In this document: piece after piece, positions 8,422 to 17,058 of the stretch | Layout of the letters: every line of letters starts with the position of its first letter | How positions within the stretch are numbered: the first letter of the stretch is position 1 | Origin: Mariniblastus sp. | Lineage (GTDB): Bacteria > Planctomycetota > Planctomycetia > Pirellulales > Pirellulaceae | Length of the DNA stretch: 64,000 nt | Direction of reading: 5' to 3' | Assembly: GCA_011523945.1 (NCBI GenBank) | Contig: WTFU01000054.1 | Span: forward strand, 115,908-179,907 | Program-made: the position numbers and the translations under genes | The notes under the pieces: generated by a model | The model's input: only the letters and a program-made list of their open reading frames with translations | Databases searched by the model: none | What the model was told of the DNA's origin: nothing

Positions 8422-9183
8422 TTAGGCCGTCATTCCCCCATCGACAGTCAGAACTTGCCCAGTTACGTAGGATGCGGCAGGACTCGCTAAAAACAGAACG
8501 CAAGCCGCAACGTCGTCTGGAGTCCCAATTCGATTGGCTGGAATCTTCTTTTTTACCTCGCCCAGTATCACATCCCCGAGTTTTTCCGTCATTTCGCTCT
8601 CGATGAACCCCGGAGCAACCGCGTTTACGGTGACCTTCCGTTTTCCCAATTCCTTGGCGAGACTACGAGTCATCCCGATCACTCCTGCCTTGGAAGCTGA
8701 GTAATTGGTTTGGCCCGCGTTGCCGATCAAACCGGAGACGCTGGAAATATTGATGATTCGACCATAACGCGAACGCATCATGCGTTGCGATGCCGCGCGA
8801 GTAAACAGAAATGTACCTCGCAGATTAACCGCAATCACGTCATCCCATTGCTCATCGGTCATCATCGGCATCAGCGTGTCGCGTGTAATCCCAGCATTAT
8901 TGACCAAAATATCTAGCTTGCCCCACTCGGTCGAGACTTTTTCGACGATCTCCTCAATTGCCTCTTTTTGGCTGACGTCAGCAGCCATTACCTCAGCAGA
9001 ACCGCCTGCCTCTTCAATCAGACGCGCTGTCTCGGCAAGCTTTTCAGCATTCCGCGCTACCAAGGCAACCCGGGCTCCAGCTCCGGCCAAGGCGAGAGCC
9101 ATTGAGCGGCCTAATCCTTGAGAAGCTCCCGTAACGATGGCATTTTGCCCAGCAAGATCAACCTTCATCGATTCCAAACTCAT
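8422..9183 (-). CDS. fabG: 3-oxoacyl-ACP reductase
   Basis: 253 residues, a short-chain dehydrogenase/reductase. The NADPH-binding motif TGASQGLGR is at 18-26, NNAG at 95-98, and the catalytic set is Ser148 (NISSVSG), Tyr161 and Lys165 (NYSASKAG). It reduces 3-oxoacyl-ACP in the elongation cycle. The C-terminal [11 protein letters not shown] is standard. GAGGA lies 4 bases before the ATG and supports this start over the Met at residue 6. It follows fabD by 59 bases on the same strand. Confidence 0.94.
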   Translation of the reverse strand: MSLESMKVDLAGQNAIVTGASQGLGRSMALALAGAGARVALVARNAEKLAETARLIEEAGGSAEVMAADVSQKEAIEEIVEKVSTEWGKLDILVNNAGITRDTLMPMMTDEQWDDVIAVNLRGTFLFTRAASQRMMRSRYGRIINISSVSGLIGNAGQTNYSASKAGVIGMTRSLAKELGKRKVTVNAVAPGFIESEMTEKLGDVILGEVKKKIPANRIGTPDDVAACVLFLASPAASYVTGQVLTVDGGMTA

Positions 9184-9242
9184 TTGTTCCTCAAATTTCT
9201 CTTACAAAAATTACTTGTCTCTGCCCAACGCGCCAATCCGAT

Positions 9243-10154
9243 TTAATCCAGCACGCCGTAACATTTCGTCTTCCGATTAATTCGCTTCATTAGGCTTCTC
9301 AGGACGCGGCCCACACCTACCTCATAAAACTCATCAAATCCATCCGCCAGCATTCGCTCAATTGAATCCTGCCATAAAACTGGGGCACAGACTTGCTTTA
9401 CCAATTGTTCTTTAAACTCAACCGGATCCGTGTGCGGACAGGCATCGACGTTTGAATAGACAGGCACACGGGTCGGCTGTATTTCGACTTGGGCGATTGC
9501 CTCAGAAATCTTCCCAACTGCCGATTCCATGACCGGTGTGTGAAACGCACCAGCGACTGCAAGGGGAACTGATTTCATCGCCCCTGCTGCGTCTGCCACA
9601 GCTGGAACGCGTTCACAACTCGCCAGTCCACCCGAAACGGCAATATTCCCTTTGCACAAGAGATTGGCGATTTGCAGAACCTCTCCATCAACCCGGGCTT
9701 CATCACAAACTTTTTGCGTTTGTTCTCGATCAAGCCCCAAAACGCTAACCATCGAGCTAGGGGTCTCGTCAGCAGCCTCCTGCATTGCCTGTCCGCGTCT
9801 TTGAACCAGCTTTAAACCATCCTCAAAGCTCATCCCACCGGCGAATGCCAATGCCGTATATTCACCGAGGCTTAATCCAGCAGCACCTTCACAATTTTGA
9901 TAAACATCCGGATTTTCGAGCTTTAGTTTCTCTAAAACAGCCATACTGCTGACGTACAAGGCTGGCTGACTAATAACCGTCGAATTTAGTTTTTCCGCGG
10001 GACCATTAAAACAAATATCGGCCAAATCGTAGCCAAGCAGATCAGCGGCTCGCTTGAATAAATCACTGGCTACAGGCAACTCATCGCAGAGCTCCCTCGC
10101 CATCCCTACGGTCTGCGCTCCCTGGCCGGGGAATAAAAAAGCAATCTTGGTCAA
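9243..10154 (-). CDS. fabD: malonyl-CoA:ACP transacylase
   Basis: 303 residues from a TTG start. It loads malonate onto ACP. FPGQGAQTVGM (8-18) and the nucleophile Ser95 in GLSLGEY, with His205 in GAFHTPVM, are the expected active-site pieces. The open frame extends to 10247, but the TTG at 10152-10154 is preceded by GAGGTGA at good spacing and gives the family-typical start TKIAFLFPGQG; the upstream 31 residues are not family-like. It is the first gene of the fatty-acid cluster. plsX, rpmF and fabH, which often sit beside fabD, are not present in the window. Confidence 0.92.
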   Translation of the reverse strand: MTKIAFLFPGQGAQTVGMARELCDELPVASDLFKRAADLLGYDLADICFNGPAEKLNSTVISQPALYVSSMAVLEKLKLENPDVYQNCEGAAGLSLGEYTALAFAGGMSFEDGLKLVQRRGQAMQEAADETPSSMVSVLGLDREQTQKVCDEARVDGEVLQIANLLCKGNIAVSGGLASCERVPAVADAAGAMKSVPLAVAGAFHTPVMESAVGKISEAIAQVEIQPTRVPVYSNVDACPHTDPVEFKEQLVKQVCAPVLWQDSIERMLADGFDEFYEVGVGRVLRSLMKRINRKTKCYGVLD

Positions 10155-10420
10155 TGCATCACCTCGTTGAAGTTTTTGTTGATCCGTCAATCTAAGAACC
10201 GTCGATTTTGGTGTCAACGACAGGGGAGCGATCAATTCCCGCCCCACCCCCGAACATCACTGTTTGGCAGTTAAAATTTTCTTATAAAACCGGCAAAGCG
10301 CTAAAATCGCTTGCTACTTCAACCGCCAGCCCTGCCCGAAACCCCGGAGACAGCCCCTCAAAATTACGATTTCGCAAAAAAAGAATTTAATCTGATTTCA
10401 AAAACGTCTTTCGTAATCAA

Positions 10421-11431
10421 CTAAAACAATCCGTTTTCAGGGGGAATCTCATATTTCATATGGGCAAATGCCTTGGGCGTCGCCACTCTTCCACGAGGGG
10501 TTCGTAAAATCAATTCACTGCGTAACAAAAACGGCTCGACCTCGTCCGCCAGCGTATCCGATACCGTATTCATCGTCGCAGCAATCGTACCAATGCCTGT
10601 TGGGCCTCCCATGCAGACTCGAATTAACGTATCAAGATATCTCCGATCTTGGCGATCTAAACCCAGCGTATCAATCTCGGCCATTTGCAACGCCGCACGT
10701 GCTACTTCGACGGTAATCTCTCCTGCGGCTCGACTCTGAGCAAAGTCGCGAACCCACCGCAAGCGGTTATTCGCAACCCTCGGTGTACTACGACTTCGCA
10801 GCGCTACTTCGCTCGCTGCATCATCCGAAATTGCAATGTTCAGTTTATTCGCGTTACGTCGAACAATTTCCGTCAAATCCTCATCGTTGTAAAATTCCAA
10901 ATGCTCCCGGATCTGAAAACGATCACGCAACGGGCCAGTTAACATCCCCGCCCGCGTTGTCGCGCCGATTAAGGTAAATGGCTGCAACTTCATATTGTGA
11001 GTCCGGGCGTTGATCCCCTCACCGAGGATCAGGTCAATCCGAAAATCTTCCATCGCCGTATAGAGATACTCCTCCACCGATTTGGGGATCCGGTGAATCT
11101 CATCGATAAACAAAACCTGCTTGGCCTGAAGATTAGTCAAACTCGGAACAAGATCCTTCGGAGCCTTTAGACTTGGGCCCGACAAAAAATCAACTGGCAC
11201 ATCCATTTCGAGGGGAATGCAATGAGCAAACGTCGTCTTGCCAAGCCCCGGAGGGCCATCAAACAGCACATGCCCAAGAACATCACTTCGCTTACGCGCT
11301 GCTTCAATTGCAATCTGCAATCTTGCAATTACATCGCGCTGCCCGACCATGTCGGCCATTCGAGAAGGACGCAAATTGGGATCATCCTCTTCAGGCACTG
11401 GATTGTTTGAAAGAATGGGTTCTCGGGTCAT
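10421..11431 (-). CDS. ruvB: Holliday junction branch migration ATPase
   Basis: 336 residues, the usual RuvB length. Walker A is GPPGLGKT (59-66), Walker B FIDEIHR (109-114 region, Asp110-Glu111), and GATTRAG (about 168-174) is the sensor I region. A C-terminal winged helix with RTPRGRVAT ends the protein. With RuvA it drives branch migration at recombination junctions. ruvA and ruvC are not adjacent, which is common outside the proteobacterial arrangement. The fabD cluster follows 266 bases downstream on the same strand. Confidence 0.95.
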   Translation of the reverse strand: MTREPILSNNPVPEEDDPNLRPSRMADMVGQRDVIARLQIAIEAARKRSDVLGHVLFDGPPGLGKTTFAHCIPLEMDVPVDFLSGPSLKAPKDLVPSLTNLQAKQVLFIDEIHRIPKSVEEYLYTAMEDFRIDLILGEGINARTHNMKLQPFTLIGATTRAGMLTGPLRDRFQIREHLEFYNDEDLTEIVRRNANKLNIAISDDAASEVALRSRSTPRVANNRLRWVRDFAQSRAAGEITVEVARAALQMAEIDTLGLDRQDRRYLDTLIRVCMGGPTGIGTIAATMNTVSDTLADEVEPFLLRSELILRTPRGRVATPKAFAHMKYEIPPENGLF

Positions 11432-11711
11432 GCATTTCGGTTGGGTAAAATTTTCAAAACAGTGCGACCAATCTCTATTGATTCTACAAGATCAGACCAC
11501 GCTGAATATAACGATCAAGAGATCTTTTCTATAGCTCAATCGGCCTGCCTGAATCACACATCCGAACTTAATCATTGGATTCTCCGAAAAACGTTGAACA
11601 GAGGGCCTGAAATTTGAATCCTCCCTGCGGTTTAAGCTAAATTATATTGGGCCGTTCCGATGGCTGACCGCCCTCACGAGGTTCAAAATTTTACGACTTC
11701 CAACCACTCTT

Positions 11712-13160
11712 ATGGCAAACCCCAAACCTTCACCTCGGATACTCAACCGATCGTTTGACCGCTCGGCATCGCCGATCTACCTCGTCAATCTCGATTTCGA
11801 AATCACCTACGCCAACCCAGCCTGCGGGCAATGGTGTGAAACCGATCTCGAGCAAGTCGTTGGGGTTCAATGTATTTTTTCAAGCCAAGCTTCGAACGCG
11901 ACTCAAAACAAGATCAATGGACTCTGCCCGCCACCATCCCACTTCGAGCCACAAGGCCCAACGTCATCTGCCCCTCGGTCGTTCACAGCCTTTACGATCA
12001 ATGAAAACAATCAAACAAGCTGGAAATTAGCTTGGACTTTTCCACTTAATGATGCGGATAAAAACCCGTTAGGCTTGCTGGTTTTCTGCGACCCCAACAC
12101 TTCTCAATCCCCACCTGAACCACAAACCGAATCTGCGAACCTCTTACCGGAATCCCTTCACACGCAATTAGCCGAGCTCCACGCACAATCCAATCACAAG
12201 CACTCTCTCGAAAGCATGGTTGGCTCCAGCTCGTTTTCCCGGCAATGCCTCAAGCGAGTAACGGCAGCAATTCAATGCGATGCGGACTTGCTCATCACCG
12301 GACCACCTGGGTGCGGCAAGGAGCATTTTGCAAGAGTTATCCATACAGCCCGGAGCCCCGAACGTCACATCGACCTGCTGACAATCCACTGTACGATTGC
12401 AGATCAGAAACTAATCCAGCAACGGATCGACGAAATCCCCCGCAGCGAAAAAAATTCGCATTCACAAACCTGGCTCCTCCTTCTCGACGTCGATCGCCTG
12501 GAACCGCCAGCTCAACATGAACTACTGAGATTCCTTCAGCTTCCAGAATTCCCCTTTAGGACCATCAGCACTTCAACCTTGTCACAGAATGAGCTAACGA
12601 CCGTCGGTCATTTCTCGAGCGAATTGGCAGACCAACTTAGTATCATGGTCATCGACATTCCCCCTCTCTCTGAACGAATGGAAGATATCCCACTCCTTTC
12701 TCAGGCACTTCTTGAGCGAGACAACAACCATCGAAAAAAGCAATTGACGGGATTTGCCGACGAGACGCTGCAACTATTTTTCGAATTCAACTGGCCTGAA
12801 AACATCGACCAACTTAATCGAACTATTCAACTCGCCGCTCGTAATGCCACGTCCACCCTAATCCACCCCAAGGACCTACCCGATGAGTTTCAACAATCGT
12901 TAAAAGCAATGCGAATTGGCACAGCCAAGGAAACAAAGATTAACCTCGATGAATTCCTGAAACAGGTTGAAGAAGAGCTCATAGCCCGAGCAATGAAAGA
13001 AGCCAAAGGGAATAAGTCCAAGGCCGCTTCTCTGCTTGGGATTAGTCGCCCTAAACTGCTTCGCAGACTGCATAGCTTCACGGACCAATCAAAAGCAGCG
13101 CCCCCTCAGACCAGCCCAACTGACGAAATCGACTCGTCCGCATTCGAGGAACTTGAATGA
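11712..13160 (+). CDS. degenerate sigma-54-activator-like regulator: PAS, AAA+ and Fis-type helix-turn-helix
   Basis: 482 residues. Residues about 15-130 look like a PAS sensor domain (PIYLVNLDFEITYANPACGQ). Residues about 165-395 are a sigma-54-activator-type AAA+ domain with Walker A GPPGCGKE (197-204; Glu replaces the usual Thr/Ser), a weak Walker B (LLLLDVD, 256-261, lacking the Glu), and WPEN (361-364) where WPGN is usual. The GAFTGA loop that touches sigma-54, expected near 225-255, is absent. Residues 425-455 are an intact Fis-type helix-turn-helix (KGNKSKAASLLGISRPKLLR). It may thus bind DNA without activating sigma-54 polymerase (inference). The stop overlaps the next gene's start (ATGA). 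Confidence 0.75.
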   Translation: MANPKPSPRILNRSFDRSASPIYLVNLDFEITYANPACGQWCETDLEQVVGVQCIFSSQASNATQNKINGLCPPPSHFEPQGPTSSAPRSFTAFTINENNQTSWKLAWTFPLNDADKNPLGLLVFCDPNTSQSPPEPQTESANLLPESLHTQLAELHAQSNHKHSLESMVGSSSFSRQCLKRVTAAIQCDADLLITGPPGCGKEHFARVIHTARSPERHIDLLTIHCTIADQKLIQQRIDEIPRSEKNSHSQTWLLLLDVDRLEPPAQHELLRFLQLPEFPFRTISTSTLSQNELTTVGHFSSELADQLSIMVIDIPPLSERMEDIPLLSQALLERDNNHRKKQLTGFADETLQLFFEFNWPENIDQLNRTIQLAARNATSTLIHPKDLPDEFQQSLKAMRIGTAKETKINLDEFLKQVEEELIARAMKEAKGNKSKAASLLGISRPKLLRRLHSFTDQSKAAPPQTSPTDEIDSSAFEELE

Positions 13161-13579
13161 ACCCAACCGTCATTGTCTGGGCCCACTCTCCCCAGTGGTG
13201 CTCTGTGATTTCACAAAAACTTAAACATTTCCGGCTTTCCTGGGTTCTGAATTATGAGTCTCTATGGGATGAGGCTCTAAAAATCGACGCAACTGCGGTT
13301 GTAATTGAGATACCCAATCGCTCACTGGCCCCCTTTGCTGGCCAACTAGCACGCCTCGAAAACAATTCTTTCCAAATTAAGACGTTTACCGTCGGCAAAC
13401 TACCTAACCCATTATGGCAGAGCGAATTAAGAAAGCTGGGCAATTGCGGTCACTACGAAACCATAGCAGAAATCAAATCTCTGGCGATTGCGATCGAGCG
13501 CCACTCCCAATACCGGATCCAAACTGAGAAATCTATCGAACAGAATGTCTTTGCAAATCTCCCTTGGCCCACTCCCTAA
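13157..13579 (+). CDS. small protein translationally coupled to the PAS-AAA+ regulator
   Basis: 140 residues. The ATG overlaps the previous stop as ATGA (13157-13160), which implies translational coupling. I do not recognise a family. The alternating strand/helix pattern (TVIVWA, then a helix with KLKHF, LSWVLN, AVVIEI, IKTFTVG, and a terminal helix) resembles a response-regulator receiver fold, but the acidic pocket and the phosphoryl-accepting Asp are missing, so at most it is a pseudo-receiver (inference). The coupling suggests that it works with the regulator. mrp follows 61 bases later on the same strand. Confidence 0.55.
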   Translation: MNPTVIVWAHSPQWCSVISQKLKHFRLSWVLNYESLWDEALKIDATAVVIEIPNRSLAPFAGQLARLENNSFQIKTFTVGKLPNPLWQSELRKLGNCGHYETIAEIKSLAIAIERHSQYRIQTEKSIEQNVFANLPWPTP

Positions 13580-13640
13580 AATCAATCGCGGACGTAAAAT
13601 CGATCTCTTGAACCCACATTTACTATTTGAATAGCGAAAA

Positions 13641-14720
13641 ATGACAGACTCAAATACCCTCGAGACGCGCGCCCGCCAACTCCTTGGCACAGTCAAGGAC
13701 CCCGAAACTGGTCGTAAACTCGCGAAACAAATTCATTTGGTTTCTGCAGACGACGGTCAACTTAAAATCCAAGTCGGTTTGACGACATTTTCCGCACCAT
13801 TAAAAGCGGATTTCGAAAATGAAATCGCGACACTGCTAAATGAAAATCTATCGAATGAAGTAGAAAACATTTCAGTGGAAATCACGGAACACGCTCGGCC
13901 AGCCCAACCAGTTGGACAAGTCGGTTTAACAGCGAAAGCAGTGATCGCTGTTGCCGCAGGGAAGGGCGGTGTTGGCAAGAGCACTGTCGCAACCAGTCTC
14001 GCTCTGGCGCTGAAAAAAGCCGGTTGCAAAACTGGAATTCTCGATGCAGACGTTTATGGCCCCAGTGTCCCGCAACTCACTGGCGTTCGAGGCCAAGTAC
14101 AAAAAGTCGACGAGAAGATTCAACCCCTCGACTTTAATGGAATTCCCTTAATGAGCATTGGCTTCATGGTTCCACCAGACCAAGCGGTCATTTGGCGAGG
14201 CCCAATGCTTCATTCCGCGATCAAAACTTTTGTCCAGGGAACAGACTGGGGTGATCTCGATTACCTCATCATTGACATGCCCCCAGGAACCGGCGACATC
14301 GCGTTAAGTCTCTCGCAAATGTTACCACTAACTGGAACCGTCATCGTCTGCACACCACAAGAGGTCGCGTTGATCGACGCCATTAAAGCCGTCGGCATGT
14401 TTCGCAAAGTTAAAATTCCCGTCCTCGGTTTAATTGAAAACATGAGCAGCTTCATTTGCCCAGACAATGGCAAGGAGTACGACATCTTCGGTAAGGGCGG
14501 CGCAAAGAAATACGCTGCAGAGGACAACATCGAATTCCTCGGAGACATCCCGATCAACATCCAACTACGGGAACGCGGCGATGCCGGTGAGATGGCAGCG
14601 AATTTCGACGACAAAGAAGTCGCGCCGCACCTGGAAGAAATAGCTTACAATCTCGTCAAAACGCTGGCAAAGAATGCCGCCGAAAGCCCGGTGCAGGCAC
14701 AACTTCCTGTGCTTGGCTAA
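13641..14720 (+). CDS. mrp: Mrp/ApbC-type iron-sulfur cluster carrier ATPase
   Basis: 359 residues. Residues 5-85 are a DUF59 (FeS assembly P) domain; the rest is a ParA/MinD-type P-loop ATPase with the deviant Walker A GKGGVGKST (107-115), DADVYGPS (135-142) and IDMPPGTGD (211-219). The protein carries Fe-S clusters to target proteins in the cytoplasm. In the family a CxxC pair near the C-terminus binds the cluster; here the site reads ICPDNGKEY, so Cys273 is present but the second Cys is replaced by Asn276. A hairpin terminator follows 42 bases after the stop. Confidence 0.92.
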   Translation: MTDSNTLETRARQLLGTVKDPETGRKLAKQIHLVSADDGQLKIQVGLTTFSAPLKADFENEIATLLNENLSNEVENISVEITEHARPAQPVGQVGLTAKAVIAVAAGKGGVGKSTVATSLALALKKAGCKTGILDADVYGPSVPQLTGVRGQVQKVDEKIQPLDFNGIPLMSIGFMVPPDQAVIWRGPMLHSAIKTFVQGTDWGDLDYLIIDMPPGTGDIALSLSQMLPLTGTVIVCTPQEVALIDAIKAVGMFRKVKIPVLGLIENMSSFICPDNGKEYDIFGKGGAKKYAAEDNIEFLGDIPINIQLRERGDAGEMAANFDDKEVAPHLEEIAYNLVKTLAKNAAESPVQAQLPVLG

Positions 14721-14762
14721 TTGCATTCATACAAAACCAATTTGCCAGCAGCGCAAAAATTT

Positions 14763-14789
14763 AGGGCCACTTTAAAGCAAAGTGGCCCT
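14763..14789. terminator. bidirectional terminator between mrp and the AKKK gene
   Basis: An 11-base perfect stem, AGGGCCACTTT (14763-14773) with AAAGTGGCCCT (14779-14789), and a 5-base loop. The plus-strand side is followed by TTCTCGTTGTTT and the minus-strand side by AAATTTTTG, so it can serve both convergent genes. Confidence 0.8.
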
Positions 14790-14833
14790 TTCTCGTTGTT
14801 TCAATCAGTCAGTCGCTTCACTCGAAAATCGAG

Positions 14834-15016
14834 TTACTTCTTCTTAGCTACTTTTTTCTTAGCTACTTTTTTCTTAGCAGGCTTTTTCTTAGCAACCTTT
14901 TTCTTGGCTACTTTTTTCTTAGCAACCTTTTTCTTGGCTACTTTTTTCTTAGCTACTTTTTTCTTAGCTACTTTTTTCTTTGCAGGCTTCTTCTTTGCTG
15001 CTTTCTTTTTGGCCAC
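14834..15016 (-). CDS. histone H1-like protein made of 12 AKKK pentads
   Basis: From a GTG start (complement of 15014-15016) preceded by GGAGGAC at ideal spacing, the protein has 60 residues that divide exactly into 12 pentads of the form (V/A/P)AKKK: eight V, one A, two P plus the initiator. The coding DNA is correspondingly a 15-base tandem repeat. The composition (about 60% Lys) matches the C-terminal tails of bacterial histone H1-like and AlgP-like DNA-binding proteins, so a nucleoid or RNA-binding role is likely (inference). The frame extends to 15061, but the ribosome binding site fixes the GTG. It converges on mrp across a shared terminator. Confidence 0.8.
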   Translation of the reverse strand: MAKKKAAKKKPAKKKVAKKKVAKKKVAKKKVAKKKVAKKKVAKKKPAKKKVAKKKVAKKK

Positions 15017-16066
15017 AGGACGTCCTCCGTTAATAGACCGTGGCGAGTTGCTCCCCAGCAAACATATGCCAGTCTTAAAGCAAACTCACCATTCGAAATT
15101 AAACCACTTCTAGAAATGGCTCGAATGTCAGCTCGTCTCCAACCTTCGATGGTCAGAGCTTAATTTCAAATTTCAATTTCGAAAAAACAATCTGTTCTCA
15201 TCGACATCAAAATTTGAGCTCAAGTTACCGAGCGTCTTTGATGCGTAAGTTTTAAAAAACAAAAAAAACTTTTCAATATTGTTTTTCAAGTTTTCGGATT
15301 TTTTTTACTCAACATTGAACCTGTTTTTTTCAATCAATCTGATCGACGTTAAAAAACAAACCTAAACACTCCTTTTCAAAACCAATACGCAACATTTTCA
15401 ACTGCAACCGGTTGTTAAACTTTATTTTACCGGCATGACAAAGCAACGATCGGTCATCCAAAGTAACTTTGATCAAGACAATCTTTCTCAACATGAGACA
15501 AACTGCCCAGTCGACCAGTTAAGCAATTGCACTGAGACAGTTTGAAAATGCGTTTTCGATAAAAAACACTTGAAAAAATAAGAAAAAACAAAACATCGCG
15601 GTTCACGCTTTAGTTTTCTTACAACTGAAAACACTTTGCCCGTCAATCTCGGAAGGAATCTTCGAGACAGTGATTCCTACATAAACATTCGAGCAAAAAC
15701 TAACGCAAACACGCACCACTAGATTTCGATCTAATCAATTGACGTGAAACTGACGCACTTCAGTCGATAAAAAGACCGACAACAATAAGATGAAAAACAG
15801 TGCGAAAAAAAAATTGAAAAAAAATGTTTTTTTTCTTCAATTTCTCTCCCTAAATCGCTTTCCGAGTCGTCATTCGCAACAGTTTGCAATTCGAAACCAC
15901 CTCGATGAAATCAAACGCCGTTGGAATTACAAAGCAACCAAACAAGAAACAAGCCCTTTCCCGTAGCCGGAAACGGAGGCGAGCCATGCAGCATAATCAA
16001 TGCTTCAGAAGTCTTCTGATACAAGTGATTACTATCGAGCAGAGACAATGTAACTTTGCGCTGCAA
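15017..16066. other. 1-kb AT-rich gene-free region upstream of the AKKK gene
   Basis: No credible gene on either strand. The stretch 15170-15850 is rich in A and T runs of 5-9 bases (for example near 15255-15345 and 15800-15835). A plus-strand frame at 15884-16180 translates to a basic, low-complexity sequence that runs into the oppositely coded protease gene, so I reject it. The region lies upstream of both the AKKK gene (leftwards) and the 3' end of the protease gene, so it is effectively an oversized promoter or leader region for the AKKK gene, or a structural DNA element. Confidence 0.6.
15814..15840. repeat. A8/T8 inverted repeat in the AT-rich region
   Basis: TTGAAAAAAAA is followed by TG and TTTTTTTTCTTCAA, giving an imperfect inverted repeat with an 8-base A/T stem. 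Such tracts bend DNA or can extrude as a weak hairpin. It may bind a nucleoid protein (inference). Confidence 0.5.
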
Positions 16067-16849
16067 CTACCATCGCGGTCCGTTATACTGTTGAAGCATT
16101 TGAAAATTGGTCCACGCCATGAATCCAAAAAAGAACGCAAGAAAACGATCACCGGATGCAAGACTCGCAACCATAATTAAAACGGCAGTTCCCAGTGACA
16201 ACACAATGCTATTTCGTATTCCATTATAAGCATCCAGTTTCACCATAAACTGTCGGGCGATCTGCCCTCCATCGAGCGGATATATCGGCGCAAGATTGAG
16301 TAGGTTCAATAGCAAGTTCAACATGATTCCGCCGTAACAGATCATGAACACGATACCATTTCCCGCATACTTGGACTCTTCGGGAAAGACGGGGATGAAT
16401 AACGGCGGAAAACTCTCGTTCCAATACAAAACTCCGCCGCCGAGTAAATACACTAAACCATAAAAACCCACTGCGAGCACAAGCCCAAATGCTGGCCCAG
16501 CCACAGAGACGATAATTTGCTGGTTCGGATTTAATGCCCTGTTCGACTGGCTCCCCCACGCGCGTGAGGACTCAGGAATTGCCAATCCACCCATCCAATA
16601 AAGAACGATCCGAGAAGGAATGCCAAAATATCGAAACGCAACGGCATGACCAAGTTCGTGAATCAAAATGGAGACGAAAAAAATCCCCGTTACCACCAAA
16701 AGCCCCACCCCTTGATTGACCTCTCTGGTGATTAAGCCGTTCCCCAGCAACAACGGCATGATGAAAAACGCAGGATGAACCCGCACCGGAAAACCAAAAC
16801 AGGAAAAACTAAGATCATAACTGGTTCGCCCAGGCTCACTCAGAAACAC
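16067..16849 (-). CDS. site-2-protease-like M50 metallopeptidase
   Basis: 260 residues, about six hydrophobic segments. The zinc site HELGH (64-68) lies in a membrane helix (SILIHELGHAVAFRYFG), and the third ligand Asp193 is in LAPIYPLDGGQIAR, as in the SpoIVFB/RseP-type intramembrane proteases. No PDZ or CBS domain is attached, so it belongs to the short SpoIVFB-like branch. It would cut membrane-spanning regulators; the substrate is not evident from neighbours. The gene stands alone on the minus strand, 209 bases after lpxB's end on the opposite side. Confidence 0.88.
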   Translation of the reverse strand: MFLSEPGRTSYDLSFSCFGFPVRVHPAFFIMPLLLGNGLITREVNQGVGLLVVTGIFFVSILIHELGHAVAFRYFGIPSRIVLYWMGGLAIPESSRAWGSQSNRALNPNQQIIVSVAGPAFGLVLAVGFYGLVYLLGGGVLYWNESFPPLFIPVFPEESKYAGNGIVFMICYGGIMLNLLLNLLNLAPIYPLDGGQIARQFMVKLDAYNGIRNSIVLSLGTAVLIMVASLASGDRFLAFFFGFMAWTNFQMLQQYNGPRW

Positions 16850-17058
16850 CGCGACCTCCTACTGACTCAATGCCACCAACTAAACCACCCCAAAGGAGCC
16901 CCACGATTGTGCAAAACGACTGTCCGCAAATATCAACCGGATAAGCTCATAGTCTAACCAATAATAGAGATTCTCCAACGGTCGCCCCGGATGAACTCGA
17001 ATCTCCATGGACACGAATACTCAGAAGCTGAATTTTGAGCCACGGACGCCTCCGCCCG

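Noticed and set aside
14834..15016. CRISPR-like or satellite array reading of the 15-base repeat
   Set aside because: The repeat has no spacers and is fully explained as codons for AKKK pentads.
14721..15113. Plus-strand 130-residue frame rich in FFLATFFLA repeats
   Set aside because: It is the antisense shadow of the AKKK-pentad gene: the 15-base repeat reads as FFLAT on the other strand. The minus-strand frame has an excellent ribosome binding site.
15884..16180. Plus-strand 98-residue basic frame in the AT-rich region
   Set aside because: Low-complexity composition, no ribosome binding site, and it runs into the antisense of the M50 protease gene.
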